A stretch of 64,000 bases of DNA, from contig CAZXFW010000002.1 in NCBI GenBank assembly GCA_964640175.1, positions 310,001 to 374,000 of the forward strand, in the 5' to 3' direction. The notes under the pieces were generated by a model. It worked only from the letters and a program-made list of their open reading frames with translations. It was not told the DNA's origin and did no database searches. Source of the DNA: JACKDX01 sp964640175. GTDB lineage: Bacteria; Myxococcota_A; Polyangia; Polyangiales; GCA-016699535. Position 1 is the stretch's first letter, and every line of letters starts with the position of its first letter. The position numbers were made by a program, and so were the translations under genes. This document shows positions 36,201 through 46,220 of this stretch, piece after piece.

Positions 36201-37972
36201 ATGAGGTGCGTAACGAGGCAGAAGCGGAACCACGATTAAAACATGCTTTGGAACTCGATCCTTCTTTGCGACTTGCCTACGATCATTATTACCGTCTTTT
36301 ACGCAAACGAAACGATACCCTAGGACTTCTTGATCTCTTGCGAGGACGTCTTGGCGTAGTGTCCGACACTAAAGAACGCTGCCGCTTATACTATGAACAG
36401 GCGATTCTTTTTCGTTCCATCGGCAATCTTGATGAATGCAATCAGTCTGTCAAACACATACTCGCCAGCGATCCAAAGCATGTTGGCGCCCTGGCGCTTT
36501 TGGCAGAAACTTCGACGATGCTTGAACAATGGGATACCGCTGTCACTGTGTTACGTCAGCTTGCGGATGCAGAAGTTCCTGTCTCCCAACGGCGCCTTTC
36601 CAGGCTTACAGTAGCAAACATACTGGAACGCAAAAAAAATGACCCCAAAGCTGCTCTTACAGAATTAGCCCTTTTGGAACAAAGCAATGGCATTGATGAT
36701 GAACTGCTTATGCGTTCAGCTCAAATTGCTGAACGCATTGGAGACTACCCGTATGCCATTACGAAATGGGAACAACTCTCCCACCGCACTTCGGGAATAG
36801 ACCGCGCCGCATACCAAAAGCGGATTGCACGCATCTATGCTCATAATCTCCATAACCAAGCCAAAGCGATGCAAGCATACCAAGCGGCCTTGCAGTCAAA
36901 CCCTGCAGACACCGAAGCATGTGAGGAATTAATTAATCACACCTTGAATCCTCAAGTTGTCCATCAGCTCATTTTTGATGTTCGTCAACATCTTTACCGC
37001 ATGCTTGATCCCAATCCCCTTGAACCCACAGCACTACGCAAACTTTTACGTGCTGCCGTGTGGGCAAAGGATCTCGACAGGCAGCAAGCTATCCTGGACG
37101 TGCTTGTCATTCTTGGACTTGCTTCCGATGAAGAACACAACCAGTGGTCCGAGCTTCGTCCACAATCATCGCATGTGCTTGAAGGGATGTTTGACAATGA
37201 CATGGTTCAACACATCACGGCACTGCCAGCATCCGGACCCGCAGACTCTGTTCTCAAAATCCTCGCTCAAACACTAGGAAACAAACCTTCGCACGAACTG
37301 AAGCGATTGGGCGTAGAACGAAGCCACCGTATCAAAAACAAAACACCCTGCAATCAACGCGATGAACTTCTTATGCTTTGCTCAGCATTTCAGGTTAATG
37401 TATCCGAGGTCTACTTAGGTGGGCACACGCGTGAAGGCATTGCAGCCCTGGGAGACAGCAAGTCCTGCACTTGGGTTATCGGTACTGAAATCACATCACC
37501 TCTTACACCCATTAGCCGTTTCGCTGTTGGCCAACTACTCTATGGATTGAAAACAGGGCTTGTGCCGCTTATGCGGCGACAAAGTAACCAAGTTGCGGCG
37601 ATCATGTTCGATGTGGCGGAAGCAATGCAGTTTATGTTTCCTCAAAGTGTCAGCTATTTTGATCAAGAACATTTGGCTCCTGGAATTATGCAAAATTTGA
37701 CGAGCAAAGCACGTCGCACGCTTGACGCTCTTTGGCCTCAAATTGAACTTTCTGGACAGCCAATTGTGGATCGATGTCACGCCCTGGAACGCTCAGCCAT
37801 GCGAACTGGCCTTTTGCTTGCCAACGACCTGGATGCTGTTTTGCGGTTCGTGGTGGGTCCTTTATTGGACTCTGCACACATTGTAGCCTCCGAGTTAGCA
37901 ACAGATCTCGTAAGATTTTGGATTTCAGACGAGGCTTCTTTACTACGTAAACAACTGGGCATTGCACGATGA
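33212..37972 (+). CDS. giant TPR-repeat protein A
   Basis: About 1586 residues read from the ATG at 33212 (a GTG at 33206 is also possible). No signal peptide is evident. Nearly the whole length is made of TPR-type helix pairs (LAIRDYLAAFNLAPQFRPSL, ATAIQTYQQLYQLNPNAVAA, KAMQAYQAALQSNPADTEAC). The last 250 residues form a separate domain with VSEVYLGGHTREGIAAL, TWVIGTEITSPLTPISRF and AVGQLLYGL. This domain resembles the C-terminus of the next protein and the core of M48 peptidases, but has no HExxH. It is likely a cytoplasmic scaffold. It overlaps the next gene by four bases (ATGA). Confidence 0.85.
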   Translation: MTLLHSAALEGLLAEQGLDRQIALLRAEEQACDDAMQRAALLCEIGTLIEERQGNESLAIRDYLAAFNLAPQFRPSLYALIRIFERRRSFKNLVKLYEAEANAAGTAREKASALVDSGTLLEDHLEQIDLGRSMLEEAALLDPSLQVTWLMLERSARRAGDHEAAERGVAMLADHVEDPQWKAVLNAESAIALSERGRIDEAIKLLRSCIKQGSEAWLYLQQLEYIARKHRRHHVLIDALEQRALLLNTPHENAGVPLQPQSPTAQRYAAALWAEVARLRIHHDNDAQLALQSYQRAIAAAPDNIALLMDMCVHIAKTPYTQDALACIHALIEKVPPPSLLGTLHILEAEILQSNGQSDHARGAFQKAIAACPQSSIAHLLFYDHVRRAYPPDARIEILLEWSARNPSQALNLRWEAAQIAADELNDASKARTLYQSAALGTDQPTTILRELYGNLLKLGDLYAAREIGSTLLAGYLENSERSALLRDQYELLRDVFGDLDATQELLKEALHVPAALAWAPDAARIFAAMNDHASLCGEAHDTLGEQCSDARLAAAHFCAAARSHVRAKSYAAASLSLERVLSLVPHHAYAASLLQYLVQSGERSSELIALYRQASLHSSEPSGLESSLLATAFEAEVNQDFATAIQTYQQLYQLNPNAVAASWHLRRLALRLGRKDLLEQALQGLASREEATRRPGFAVLELAALKDLVKADPTSSQSTLYSLLHHPDMGAAAALMLLTQPLTASNIDYTQAALQRLSRGEPSPAYWALQRDYVALAFQPSTEKNVGTPGTIIDDLLHTNPKDFMGHWSKLRLLTNPSGDADQRSELLMKAAKTTADQHASSDLMLHAIRTKMLSDANDAQGDAVIYAHDIAPQADPLITATAFDETLSGGDDPEMRTKAFEIWMQHVGPTWSMNARAALGRTLATAGRYEDATRVLSEVLTQDNEDLASWEALRFVARQTGKWEMAARACDMLSNHGSASLKASLLEESALIWLNEVRNEAEAEPRLKHALELDPSLRLAYDHYYRLLRKRNDTLGLLDLLRGRLGVVSDTKERCRLYYEQAILFRSIGNLDECNQSVKHILASDPKHVGALALLAETSTMLEQWDTAVTVLRQLADAEVPVSQRRLSRLTVANILERKKNDPKAALTELALLEQSNGIDDELLMRSAQIAERIGDYPYAITKWEQLSHRTSGIDRAAYQKRIARIYAHNLHNQAKAMQAYQAALQSNPADTEACEELINHTLNPQVVHQLIFDVRQHLYRMLDPNPLEPTALRKLLRAAVWAKDLDRQQAILDVLVILGLASDEEHNQWSELRPQSSHVLEGMFDNDMVQHITALPASGPADSVLKILAQTLGNKPSHELKRLGVERSHRIKNKTPCNQRDELLMLCSAFQVNVSEVYLGGHTREGIAALGDSKSCTWVIGTEITSPLTPISRFAVGQLLYGLKTGLVPLMRRQSNQVAAIMFDVAEAMQFMFPQSVSYFDQEHLAPGIMQNLTSKARRTLDALWPQIELSGQPIVDRCHALERSAMRTGLLLANDLDAVLRFVVGPLLDSAHIVASELATDLVRFWISDEASLLRKQLGIAR

Positions 37973-40900
37973 CTGAGCGGTTTGACGAGTTTGAAGATGA
38001 GACCGGCCAGTTGCTCGACCGCCGTACGCAGGTGTCGTTGGCATCGGAACCAACGCGGGTCAACGCCTCTATTGCACAAGAAAACACAGCGGCATTTTCA
38101 GACGTTACAGACGCTGAGTTGGATTCGCTACTGACAGATCTGGAAAGGTTCAATGACGATCAGGCCTCTGTCGTTGTTCCCTTGGCCTCGCTCTCTGACC
38201 AGCCATCCATTCCCTCTCAACGCGATCGCGCTACATTACCTGACAAGCCAACCTACCCCAGTAAGCCTCGTACATTGTTTTTGGCTTCTGATCTTCCACC
38301 TCTACCCACTGATGACAGTCAAAAAATTGAGATTACGGCATCACCCAACGACAAAGGAGCCACAGCTGCGCTCGAATCGCTTCGCATTGAAAGCAGCGCG
38401 AAACGCCCTGCGGCCGCACTGAATACACTGCACCTTTCAGAACGGATAGCTCTATTAAAGGATCTCTCAAAGTCCCAAAAGGGGAATGTACGGGCTGGCC
38501 TCTTGGTTTCCGCAGCTGAACTTTGTGAACAAGTAGGCGATGCCACTCAAGCGAGAGCACTCTACAAAGAGGCGCTTAGTGCTGCTCCTTTCAATATTCT
38601 CGCATTGCGTGCCTTGCGGCGTGATGCCCTGATGCGTAAGTCATGGACGGAAGCTGCCCAACTTCTAGAATCGGAAGCTTCCCTGCCGCTCAACGCAGAA
38701 GAACGTGCACTTGCCTTGGTGTTTCTAGCAGAACTGCAATGGCAAAAACTGGATAATCCCCAAGCCGCTATAAGTGCCGCCAAACAAGCGCTAGCGTTGC
38801 GGCCTCAAAGTGTCGCTGCCGGACTTTTACTTTTTAATCTCTATATCACTCAAGGCCAGGAACACGATGCCTATGCTGTCATCAATGACGTTGCATACCA
38901 TTGGCATGATAAAGCCGTACAAGCCGTTTTGTTTACTGATTGCGCCCGTTTTGCAGAACGACAAGGCAATGTGAAACAAGCACGTCAATCCTATGAGTCG
39001 GCATTAACACTTGTTCCGACTGCATTAGAGGTGTTGTTTGGCATTGTTCGAACTGCACGGGCTACGTCCGATATCAACCGAGCGATCGAAGCGCTTCACA
39101 ATGCCGAGGCCATTGTGCCTGAAGAACTCAAGGCGCCTTTAAAATGGTTACGATCCCGTTGGCTACACCTAGTGGCAGCACGGCCCGAAGAAGCGCTACG
39201 TGCAGTAGCAGGCTCCCAGCACCCGCTAACCGTTCGAACGACAGCAGATGGGTTACTTGCCAAAGGCGACCTGCACCATGGTCTCCCCGCACTGAAAGCA
39301 TGGATAGAGTTCACTGGAAGCACCGAACGGGCACTTGCTCTAGCAGAACTCGCCCTAAACCGTCTAAAGGAAGGCAAGCTTGAGGAAACGCTTCAGCTCC
39401 TCAAAGAAGCGGCACTGGCAGACGGCGCCATTGGAAGCATTCGTGCCATTCGTGAGCTCGCGGTACAGAAATACGGCGTCTCTACCGAGTTACTTGAAAA
39501 GGAGCCTAGACTTCATGCCTCAGAGACAAGCTCTGAGTCTCCCATCCGACGTGCAGCGCATTTTGTTCAAGACCCCCGAGGTTTTTCTGAGGAACTCTAT
39601 TGGCTCAAACGTGCAGCGCAAGATGACGAAGATGCACTTTGTGCCGATGTGCTGCTGCTGGATGTGGCTTGCTGTATGCACGATGAACAAAGCATCGCCG
39701 TTGGGCTAGAAAACCAAGCCCTCAGAACACCTCCCCACCGCAGAGTAGGTGTATTGCTAGCCCTTTCCGAACTTGCAGCTAGATCCGCCGATCATGAACG
39801 CGCGGAAGAATTTCTAGAACAAGCGCGTGATATCGCCCAAGATCAACCCGTTGTCTTGAGACCATTGGGTCGTCTTAAGCATGCCAAAGGACCTCATGCA
39901 GCGGCCGAACTATGGCTGAAAGAAGCGCTCGCCACAGAAGGCCCTTGCGCCGCGTTTGCCGCCACTATGGCAGCTCGACTTTTTGAAAGCAGTAATCAGC
40001 CCATCCGAGCCATCGATGCATTACACTTGGCATTCAAAGCAGTGCCTTCCTATGAGCCTGCGGTGTGGTGTTTTGAACGCATTGCTTTAAATCGCAATGA
40101 TTATGCGAACCTTGCACGGCTCTATGAAACGTTACTCACGCACACGAGCGATCCTCAACAAAACCTTCATTACTTGTTTAATGCCATCCTAAGACACCGC
40201 GACGCAAAATCTCCGCAGATCACACACCTGATCGAACAAGCTCTCGCAAGGGTTCCTTCAGACCCCATTCTCAGAGACATCGCCATACGGCATGAAGGTG
40301 TCTCTGCAAACACCAAAGCTTCTCTCATGGTGCAACATACGGAGGACTATCCCGCAATTTTTGCTCAAGCACAGTACTTACGTGCCACGTGGACACTTCA
40401 AGACGCCTCACTTTTGAAAGAAGCAAGACCTTTCTTTGAAACATTGCGTTCCATAGTGCATGACAATGATATTTTCATATCACGAATACTGGACTATGCC
40501 GAAGATCCAAACATTGCACTTGAAAATTGCCTCCACGGCTTGGAGCGGACACAAGAAGACGCCACGACATTACTGCTGGATCGATTGACAGCCCTTGAAC
40601 TTCAAAACCTCAACCTGCCTGTAGAAACGTTCGAGTCACTACAGCGCTTTATCGAGCATCAGCCAAACCATATTCCTACGCTTCGCACGCTCCATCGTTT
40701 TTATTCACAGATAAACCGACCCGATGCAGAAGCAACCATACTCACAAAATTCTCTATGGCCCTGACATCCCCTTCTGATCAAGCAGCCACAGCTCGATTG
40801 GGATCGCGGCTTTTGCTCTCCGCAAGCTCAGCCCGGCCAAGCGCCGCTGACAAGCTTCTATTCAGTTTGCCAAAAACAGCACTAATTGATCCATGGATTG

Positions 40901-43056
40901 CACGCCGGACAACAGCAAGCGCCATGTACACGAAACGGCTCGAACTTTCAGCGATTGCCTACCAACATCTTGCCCCCACGATGTCACATGCGTTGGAACG
41001 CGCAGCTTTTTCCTTGCGAGCTGCATGGATGATGGAACAAACCGACAACCTACCTCAAGCCGCCAATTATCTCGAAAAGGCACTGCAAGGAGAGTGTTCA
41101 CACAACGTTGCCTTTGAAGAGTTGGCAAGACTTTGCATGCAAGCTAAGGAGGCCAAATCCGCAGCACGCTACTACGAATCCGCTGCCCTGCTTGCACGTG
41201 TTCCCCGCCATGCACTCGCTCTATGGCATCGCGCAGGCATGCTCTGGCACGATGAAGTTGGAGATCAGCCCAAAGCCATCCATGCGTTGGGGAAAGCAGC
41301 AGCCATCGACATCAGTTATGCCGATGTATTTAATCGCCTACGGCGACTACTTGACGACCATGGTGAACTCAAAGACCTAGCCGAACTCACACTCGCACGT
41401 CTTTCTGCAGGAGGAAATCCCAAAACACTAGTTGAACTGCATGTGCAACTTGCGGATCTGTATCGACGTCTTGGCAAGCCCATTGAAGCGAAAACACAGC
41501 TTGAAACAGCCCTTGCTTTGGAGCCTGACCACCTTAATGCATTACGAAACCTAGGTGAACTGTATGTGACAGGCCAAGAATGGAAAGACGCCACCGACAC
41601 CTACATCCGCATTGCCCGGCTTTCACGCGATCACAATGAGCTCCATCGAATCTTCTTTGAGCTAGGCAATATTTACGATCAACACATCACAGACCTTAAG
41701 CGTTCTGAAGCCGCATTTCGCAGAGTCATCAAACTTTCTCCTAATGACATGCTCGCCACTCAACGGCTAGCAGACATTTACATGCGTGAAAACGATTTGG
41801 AACGGGCCATTGTCACATTCCAAAAACTCATAGACATGGATTTGGAACCCGATCGCAACCGCCAACACCGACTCCGCCTTGCCGAAGCTTTTGAACGCCA
41901 TGGAAATATTCGCGAAGCGGAACACACGCTTGAACTTGCACGAAAAAATTCCCCAGCAGACCTCGTGGTCATGGAAACGCTAGCTACATTTTATGAACGG
42001 CAACAAGCCCAAAGCGCTTATGTTATGCACCTCAATCGTGCGACAGACGACTTCCGCCAAGCCATTCGCAACGATCTCAGCGATGCTGCTGCGTGGCATG
42101 GCCTTGTTAAAGTGTTGCAGCGACGCAGCTGTTTCGATGCAGCTCGGACCTGCGCTTCTGCTGCTCTTGCAGCAGGCGTCGTGGATATCGAACTCTCGCG
42201 ACTGCTATCCCCCGAAGGAGCAGCGCTCATCACACCTTCTAAAACACCCGAAGATGCTCTTGATCAATTGCTAGCTCCTCCCATGCTCTCCCCGGCAGTG
42301 CGCATGATTTTCGCGCTAACCGATCGAGTGATGGAAAAACTGTTTCCTCTCAATCTTAAAGTATTTCATGCCACCCGTGTCTCTAAACGCGATCCCATTC
42401 GAATGACAGCACACACCGTAGCCAATTGGCTCTCTCTACCCACTCCCCAGGTCTATGTCACGGATGCCACATCCCGGCTCTGCGCGCCTCTTACCAATTC
42501 ACCGCCTTCCGTTCTCATTAGCCAAGACCTCTTAACCGCTACCACCGATCACGAACAAATTTTTCTCATAGCTCGGTCACTCAAAGTCTCAAGCAGTTGT
42601 CTCTCTATCACCGCACGCACCAGTCCCTATGATATTGCAGTCGCGTTGGCTGCGGTGGTTCACTGTGGTGATCCTGAGTTTTATCCCCCAGGCATCGACC
42701 CAGCCGTGCTCGTCGATTATTCACAACAATTGCGCAAGAATCTTTCAAAGCGTGTTCTTCAAGAACTCCACCCACACACGCGTGTCATTGCTGCAATGGA
42801 AGGATTTGATCCAGGAGCACTGGGAGCGTTGGCCTTTCAATTGGGAAGCCGCTATGCACTTGTCGCCACAGGGTCTGCCCCTGCCGCGGTCAACGCCTTG
42901 CTCAAGCTTAACGGCATCGCAGAACCCAACGCCAATCTCGCCCTTCGGCTAAGCGCCATCCGGCGTTTTTCCGAAATTGCATCGCTGCTTAATTTTGCAA
43001 TTTCTGACGAACATTTTGAGGCACGACGCCGCATCATGGATAGGGTACAAGGCTAG
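37969..43056 (+). CDS. giant TPR-repeat protein B, paralogue of the preceding gene
   Basis: The 1695-residue protein is translationally coupled to protein A. Residues 1-115 are polar and probably disordered. TPR units fill about 140-1440 (ALYKEALSAAPFNILALRAL, AIVTFQKLIDMDLEPDRNR). The C-terminal 250 residues repeat the fold-like pattern of protein A: PQVYVTDATSRLCAPL, SVLISQDLL, DHEQIFLIARSL. This follows the order of M48 metallopeptidases (VYV-D, exposed strand, helix with HExxH), but the zinc-binding helix reads FLIARSLK. The protein is therefore predicted to be non-catalytic. It lies just before nadD. Confidence 0.85.
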   Translation: MTERFDEFEDETGQLLDRRTQVSLASEPTRVNASIAQENTAAFSDVTDAELDSLLTDLERFNDDQASVVVPLASLSDQPSIPSQRDRATLPDKPTYPSKPRTLFLASDLPPLPTDDSQKIEITASPNDKGATAALESLRIESSAKRPAAALNTLHLSERIALLKDLSKSQKGNVRAGLLVSAAELCEQVGDATQARALYKEALSAAPFNILALRALRRDALMRKSWTEAAQLLESEASLPLNAEERALALVFLAELQWQKLDNPQAAISAAKQALALRPQSVAAGLLLFNLYITQGQEHDAYAVINDVAYHWHDKAVQAVLFTDCARFAERQGNVKQARQSYESALTLVPTALEVLFGIVRTARATSDINRAIEALHNAEAIVPEELKAPLKWLRSRWLHLVAARPEEALRAVAGSQHPLTVRTTADGLLAKGDLHHGLPALKAWIEFTGSTERALALAELALNRLKEGKLEETLQLLKEAALADGAIGSIRAIRELAVQKYGVSTELLEKEPRLHASETSSESPIRRAAHFVQDPRGFSEELYWLKRAAQDDEDALCADVLLLDVACCMHDEQSIAVGLENQALRTPPHRRVGVLLALSELAARSADHERAEEFLEQARDIAQDQPVVLRPLGRLKHAKGPHAAAELWLKEALATEGPCAAFAATMAARLFESSNQPIRAIDALHLAFKAVPSYEPAVWCFERIALNRNDYANLARLYETLLTHTSDPQQNLHYLFNAILRHRDAKSPQITHLIEQALARVPSDPILRDIAIRHEGVSANTKASLMVQHTEDYPAIFAQAQYLRATWTLQDASLLKEARPFFETLRSIVHDNDIFISRILDYAEDPNIALENCLHGLERTQEDATTLLLDRLTALELQNLNLPVETFESLQRFIEHQPNHIPTLRTLHRFYSQINRPDAEATILTKFSMALTSPSDQAATARLGSRLLLSASSARPSAADKLLFSLPKTALIDPWIARRTTASAMYTKRLELSAIAYQHLAPTMSHALERAAFSLRAAWMMEQTDNLPQAANYLEKALQGECSHNVAFEELARLCMQAKEAKSAARYYESAALLARVPRHALALWHRAGMLWHDEVGDQPKAIHALGKAAAIDISYADVFNRLRRLLDDHGELKDLAELTLARLSAGGNPKTLVELHVQLADLYRRLGKPIEAKTQLETALALEPDHLNALRNLGELYVTGQEWKDATDTYIRIARLSRDHNELHRIFFELGNIYDQHITDLKRSEAAFRRVIKLSPNDMLATQRLADIYMRENDLERAIVTFQKLIDMDLEPDRNRQHRLRLAEAFERHGNIREAEHTLELARKNSPADLVVMETLATFYERQQAQSAYVMHLNRATDDFRQAIRNDLSDAAAWHGLVKVLQRRSCFDAARTCASAALAAGVVDIELSRLLSPEGAALITPSKTPEDALDQLLAPPMLSPAVRMIFALTDRVMEKLFPLNLKVFHATRVSKRDPIRMTAHTVANWLSLPTPQVYVTDATSRLCAPLTNSPPSVLISQDLLTATTDHEQIFLIARSLKVSSSCLSITARTSPYDIAVALAAVVHCGDPEFYPPGIDPAVLVDYSQQLRKNLSKRVLQELHPHTRVIAAMEGFDPGALGALAFQLGSRYALVATGSAPAAVNALLKLNGIAEPNANLALRLSAIRRFSEIASLLNFAISDEHFEARRRIMDRVQG

Positions 43057-43061
43057 CAATC

Positions 43062-43628
43062 ATGGATTCATCAAAGGAAACGATTGGAATTTTTGGCGGA
43101 AGCTTTGATCCGCCTCACCTTGCACACGTGCTCGTGGTCGCTTACGTGCTTTCTTCCACCGACGTCGACCATGTCCAAGTCATACCTACCTTCCTGCATC
43201 CTTTTGGAAAAGAACTTGCCTCCTACACTCATCGATTGGCGATGTGCGAGCTTGCATTTGCCGACTTACGCCGTATCGAGGTCTCCGGCATCGAAGGTCA
43301 GCTCGGTGGCGAAAGCCGAACCCTTCGCACCGTTGAAGCCCTGCACGCACGCTACCCCGACAAAAACCTAAGGCTTATTCTTGGCTCCGACCTTATCCAA
43401 GAAACCACCCGCTGGTATCGCTTTGATCGGATTTCGGAGCTTGCCACCCCCTTGGTGATTCCAAGGGCGTTTCCCAACCACAAAAACCCTTTTGGGATTC
43501 CTGGCATCAGCTCGACCGAAATTCGGGAACAACTTCGAACCCGTCAAAGCCTGGAAGGACTGCTTCCCAAAGCCGTGCTCACGTATATCGAACGTCACGG
43601 GCTATATTTGGGTGAATCTTCCCTATAA
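43062..43628 (+). CDS. nadD: nicotinate-nucleotide adenylyltransferase NadD
   Basis: The 188-residue protein shows the nucleotidyltransferase signatures GIFGGSFDPPHLAHV (GSFDPPHxxH) at residues 8-22 and ISSTEIREQL near 150, plus the NadD-type substrate loop LGSDLIQETTRWYRFD. It transfers AMP to nicotinate mononucleotide in NAD synthesis. The start is 5 bases after the giant TPR gene, so it is likely in the same operon. The usual neighbours rsfS and proA are absent. Confidence 0.93.
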   Translation: MDSSKETIGIFGGSFDPPHLAHVLVVAYVLSSTDVDHVQVIPTFLHPFGKELASYTHRLAMCELAFADLRRIEVSGIEGQLGGESRTLRTVEALHARYPDKNLRLILGSDLIQETTRWYRFDRISELATPLVIPRAFPNHKNPFGIPGISSTEIREQLRTRQSLEGLLPKAVLTYIERHGLYLGESSL

Positions 43629-43653
43629 TTCAACTGCTCGCAGAGCCGCTTAA

Positions 43654-46083
43654 TTAAGCACTTAATGAAGTTTTCTCGGCAGCGTTGTCGATCCGCAACT
43701 TACTGTCTTTGGAGCGCACCTTAATCCGCGCTCCTCGTAATATGCTCTTGGACAACATGGCTTCCGCCAAGGGAGCATGCACCATACGGCTGATGGCACG
43801 CTCAAGTGGCCGTGCTCCAAGTGCAGCGTCATAGCCTCCGGCATCCAACAGAAACTGAATTACGCTCGGATCAAACTCGACCTGAATGCCATGCTGCCCT
43901 GCCAATAGCCCCTTAAAGTACTCAAGACTACGGCGGGCGATTTCGCCGACGTCGTTACGCCCAAGCGGAGTAAACACCAACGGCTCGTCAATGCGGTTCC
44001 AAAGCTCCGGAGGCAACGCCCGTCGTGTGGCTTGAATCACGCGTTCCTGAATGGAAGTCTGTTCTTTTTTCGAATTTCCATTAAAGCCAATCGAACGTTC
44101 AGTTAAGAAAACATCGGCTCCAAAATTAGACGTCATCATGACGATTGTATGGGTAAAATCTACAGTGCGTCCGCGGGCATCGGTCAGCCGGCCCTCATCC
44201 AACAAAGGCAACAATGCCAAAAGAACGTCCCGATGCGCTTTATCGACTTCATCTAACAGAATAAGCTGGTACGGCCTTTGCCGAACAGCTTCCGTAAGCT
44301 GACCGCCATCTTCATGCCCGATATACCCTGGAGGAGCACCCAGCAGACGCGCAATCGCATGAGCTTCACTGAACTCACTCATGTCAAAGCGGGTTGTCTC
44401 AGATCCTGGAAAAAGAAGCTCACTGACAGCCTTTGCAAGCGCTGTCTTGCCAACGCCCGTCGGGCCTAGCGCAAGGAAAACACCCAGAGGACCTTTGTGA
44501 TGAAAGCCCGCCGCACTTTTACGCAGTGCGCTAGACACAGACGCAACGGCATCGTCTTGCCCCACAATACGACGCTGCAAATGAGTCTCCAGATTTAACA
44601 AAAGTTCAGCGTCTGTGCTCAACAGCCGCTCTACGGGAATTTTGGTTTGTTCGCTGATCACTTGCGCGATGTCACTGCGGCGCACATGCGGGTTGCCTGC
44701 TCGCTTGGCACGCGCTCCAGCCATATCAAGCACGCTAATGGCTTTATCCGGCAGATGCCGCTCATGGATGAACCGTGCCGATAACGACACCGCATCGTCA
44801 ATCGTGTTCGGCTCATAGCTTACGGTATGATACGCCTCATAATGACTGACCGCTCCGCGTAATATCTCCACACTGGCCTGCTCGGAGGGCTCTTGCACAT
44901 ACACTCTCTGAAAGCGCCGCATGAGCGCAGGATCTCGCTCGATATGACGGCAAAACTCTCGTTCCGTGGTGGTGCCAATGCAAGGAAACCGTGCTCTTCC
45001 GAGCGCCGTCTTTAACTCGGTGGCCACTTCCTCTACCCCCTCAAGGCCGCCTAGAATGCCGTGAATCTCATCAATGAAGAGGATCAGCGTTCCCTGCGCG
45101 GAGATAAGCTCATCGATAATGGCTCGCACCCGCTCCGTCAATGCACCACGCACACCCGTCCCCGACAAAAGGCTTCCCACGGAAACCTCAATAATCTGGC
45201 GCGCAGTCCCTGAAATCTCCGCCTCTTTAAGACGCAAAGCGAGTCCCTCAACAATTGCTGTCTTACCCACTCCTGCAGGCCCCACCAACACGGGGTTATT
45301 GGCTCGACGTCGCGCAAGCACATCGAGAAGCTGTTCAATCTCAGGATCCCGACCAATGACAGGCTCCAATCGACCCGAAGCAGCCTCCGCGCTCAGATTG
45401 CGTCCGAGCTTGCACAGCATGGGATACTGCGCCGGATCGAGTTCCACCCCCTGTCCATGCTCAGCACGTGGCACTGTCACAGAAGGTGTCTTTTTAGAGT
45501 GATTCAACCCTCCGCGCGCCTGGATGAGTGTCCTGCGCGTCGGCTTATCAACGACAGACTCTTGTGTCGAAGGAGAGCTCACTGGCGCCGAAGAGGTGTG
45601 ATCCAGCAAGGTGGCGACTCGGTCTTTGCCTAGCCAATGGGTGGTGCGCCTGTGAACGGCTGGCGTAGCAGCGCCTTGCTTTAATACGGTTTTCCCAAGC
45701 ATCGCCATGGCTTGCTGTTGAACCACGGTCGTGTTCTTGCCCATGTCCTTTAAACACCGATAGGCCGCCGACCTGGGCTCTCGGATCAATGCGAGCAGCA
45801 AATGCAGCTCAGAAGGCGCTATCGTACCGAGCGTTTTAGCAATCCGCTCAGCGCGCTGCACACAAAGCTCTAAACAACTGCTCGACTCCTCCTGGTGCTG
45901 CTTGATAGCAGCCGATATCGCCGCCTCGCTGACGCCTTCTTCAGCAAGCACACGGCACGCCGGCCCTCCATGCTGAACAATCGCAAGCAACACATGTGCT
46001 GTGGACATGCTTTGGGCACGACGTTTAGCGGCACGCGAAGCTTGTCCCAAGAGCGCAGGCAGCTCCCGGTTTTTGGTTCCCAT
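43654..46083 (-). CDS. clpA: Clp ATPase, ClpA-like unfoldase
   Basis: The 809-residue protein has an N-terminal Clp repeat domain at residues 1-145, a Ser/Thr-rich linker at about 146-215, and AAA+ domain 1 with Walker A GPAGVGKTAI and Walker B ILFIDEIHG. AAA+ domain 2 has GPTGVGKTAL and LILLDEVDKAH. The long ClpB/ClpC middle coiled coil is missing between them (ending AKRAGNPHVRRSDIAQVI), as in ClpA. SIGF in TERSIGFNGN is a ClpP-docking IGF loop, so it should feed ClpP. No clpS or clpP is adjacent. The extended N-terminal linker makes it about 50 residues longer than E. coli ClpA. Confidence 0.9.
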   Translation of the reverse strand: MGTKNRELPALLGQASRAAKRRAQSMSTAHVLLAIVQHGGPACRVLAEEGVSEAAISAAIKQHQEESSSCLELCVQRAERIAKTLGTIAPSELHLLLALIREPRSAAYRCLKDMGKNTTVVQQQAMAMLGKTVLKQGAATPAVHRRTTHWLGKDRVATLLDHTSSAPVSSPSTQESVVDKPTRRTLIQARGGLNHSKKTPSVTVPRAEHGQGVELDPAQYPMLCKLGRNLSAEAASGRLEPVIGRDPEIEQLLDVLARRRANNPVLVGPAGVGKTAIVEGLALRLKEAEISGTARQIIEVSVGSLLSGTGVRGALTERVRAIIDELISAQGTLILFIDEIHGILGGLEGVEEVATELKTALGRARFPCIGTTTEREFCRHIERDPALMRRFQRVYVQEPSEQASVEILRGAVSHYEAYHTVSYEPNTIDDAVSLSARFIHERHLPDKAISVLDMAGARAKRAGNPHVRRSDIAQVISEQTKIPVERLLSTDAELLLNLETHLQRRIVGQDDAVASVSSALRKSAAGFHHKGPLGVFLALGPTGVGKTALAKAVSELLFPGSETTRFDMSEFSEAHAIARLLGAPPGYIGHEDGGQLTEAVRQRPYQLILLDEVDKAHRDVLLALLPLLDEGRLTDARGRTVDFTHTIVMMTSNFGADVFLTERSIGFNGNSKKEQTSIQERVIQATRRALPPELWNRIDEPLVFTPLGRNDVGEIARRSLEYFKGLLAGQHGIQVEFDPSVIQFLLDAGGYDAALGARPLERAISRMVHAPLAEAMLSKSILRGARIKVRSKDSKLRIDNAAEKTSLSA

Positions 46084-46220
46084 GATCTGTTCGGATACCT
46101 TTGATACGCGGCATTACCAAATTTTCCGCAAAGAATTCCAAGGCTTCAGAGGTCTTTACGGCCAAAGCGCCCTCGGATGGCATGGACAGCCCAGAAGCTC
46201 TAAGGGTAGAACCTTCTGAC

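Noticed and set aside
43648..43659. GCTTAATTAAGC palindrome between nadD and clpA
   Set aside because: A short A/T-rich palindrome without loop or T run; it partly encodes the end of the ClpA frame region and has no supporting context.
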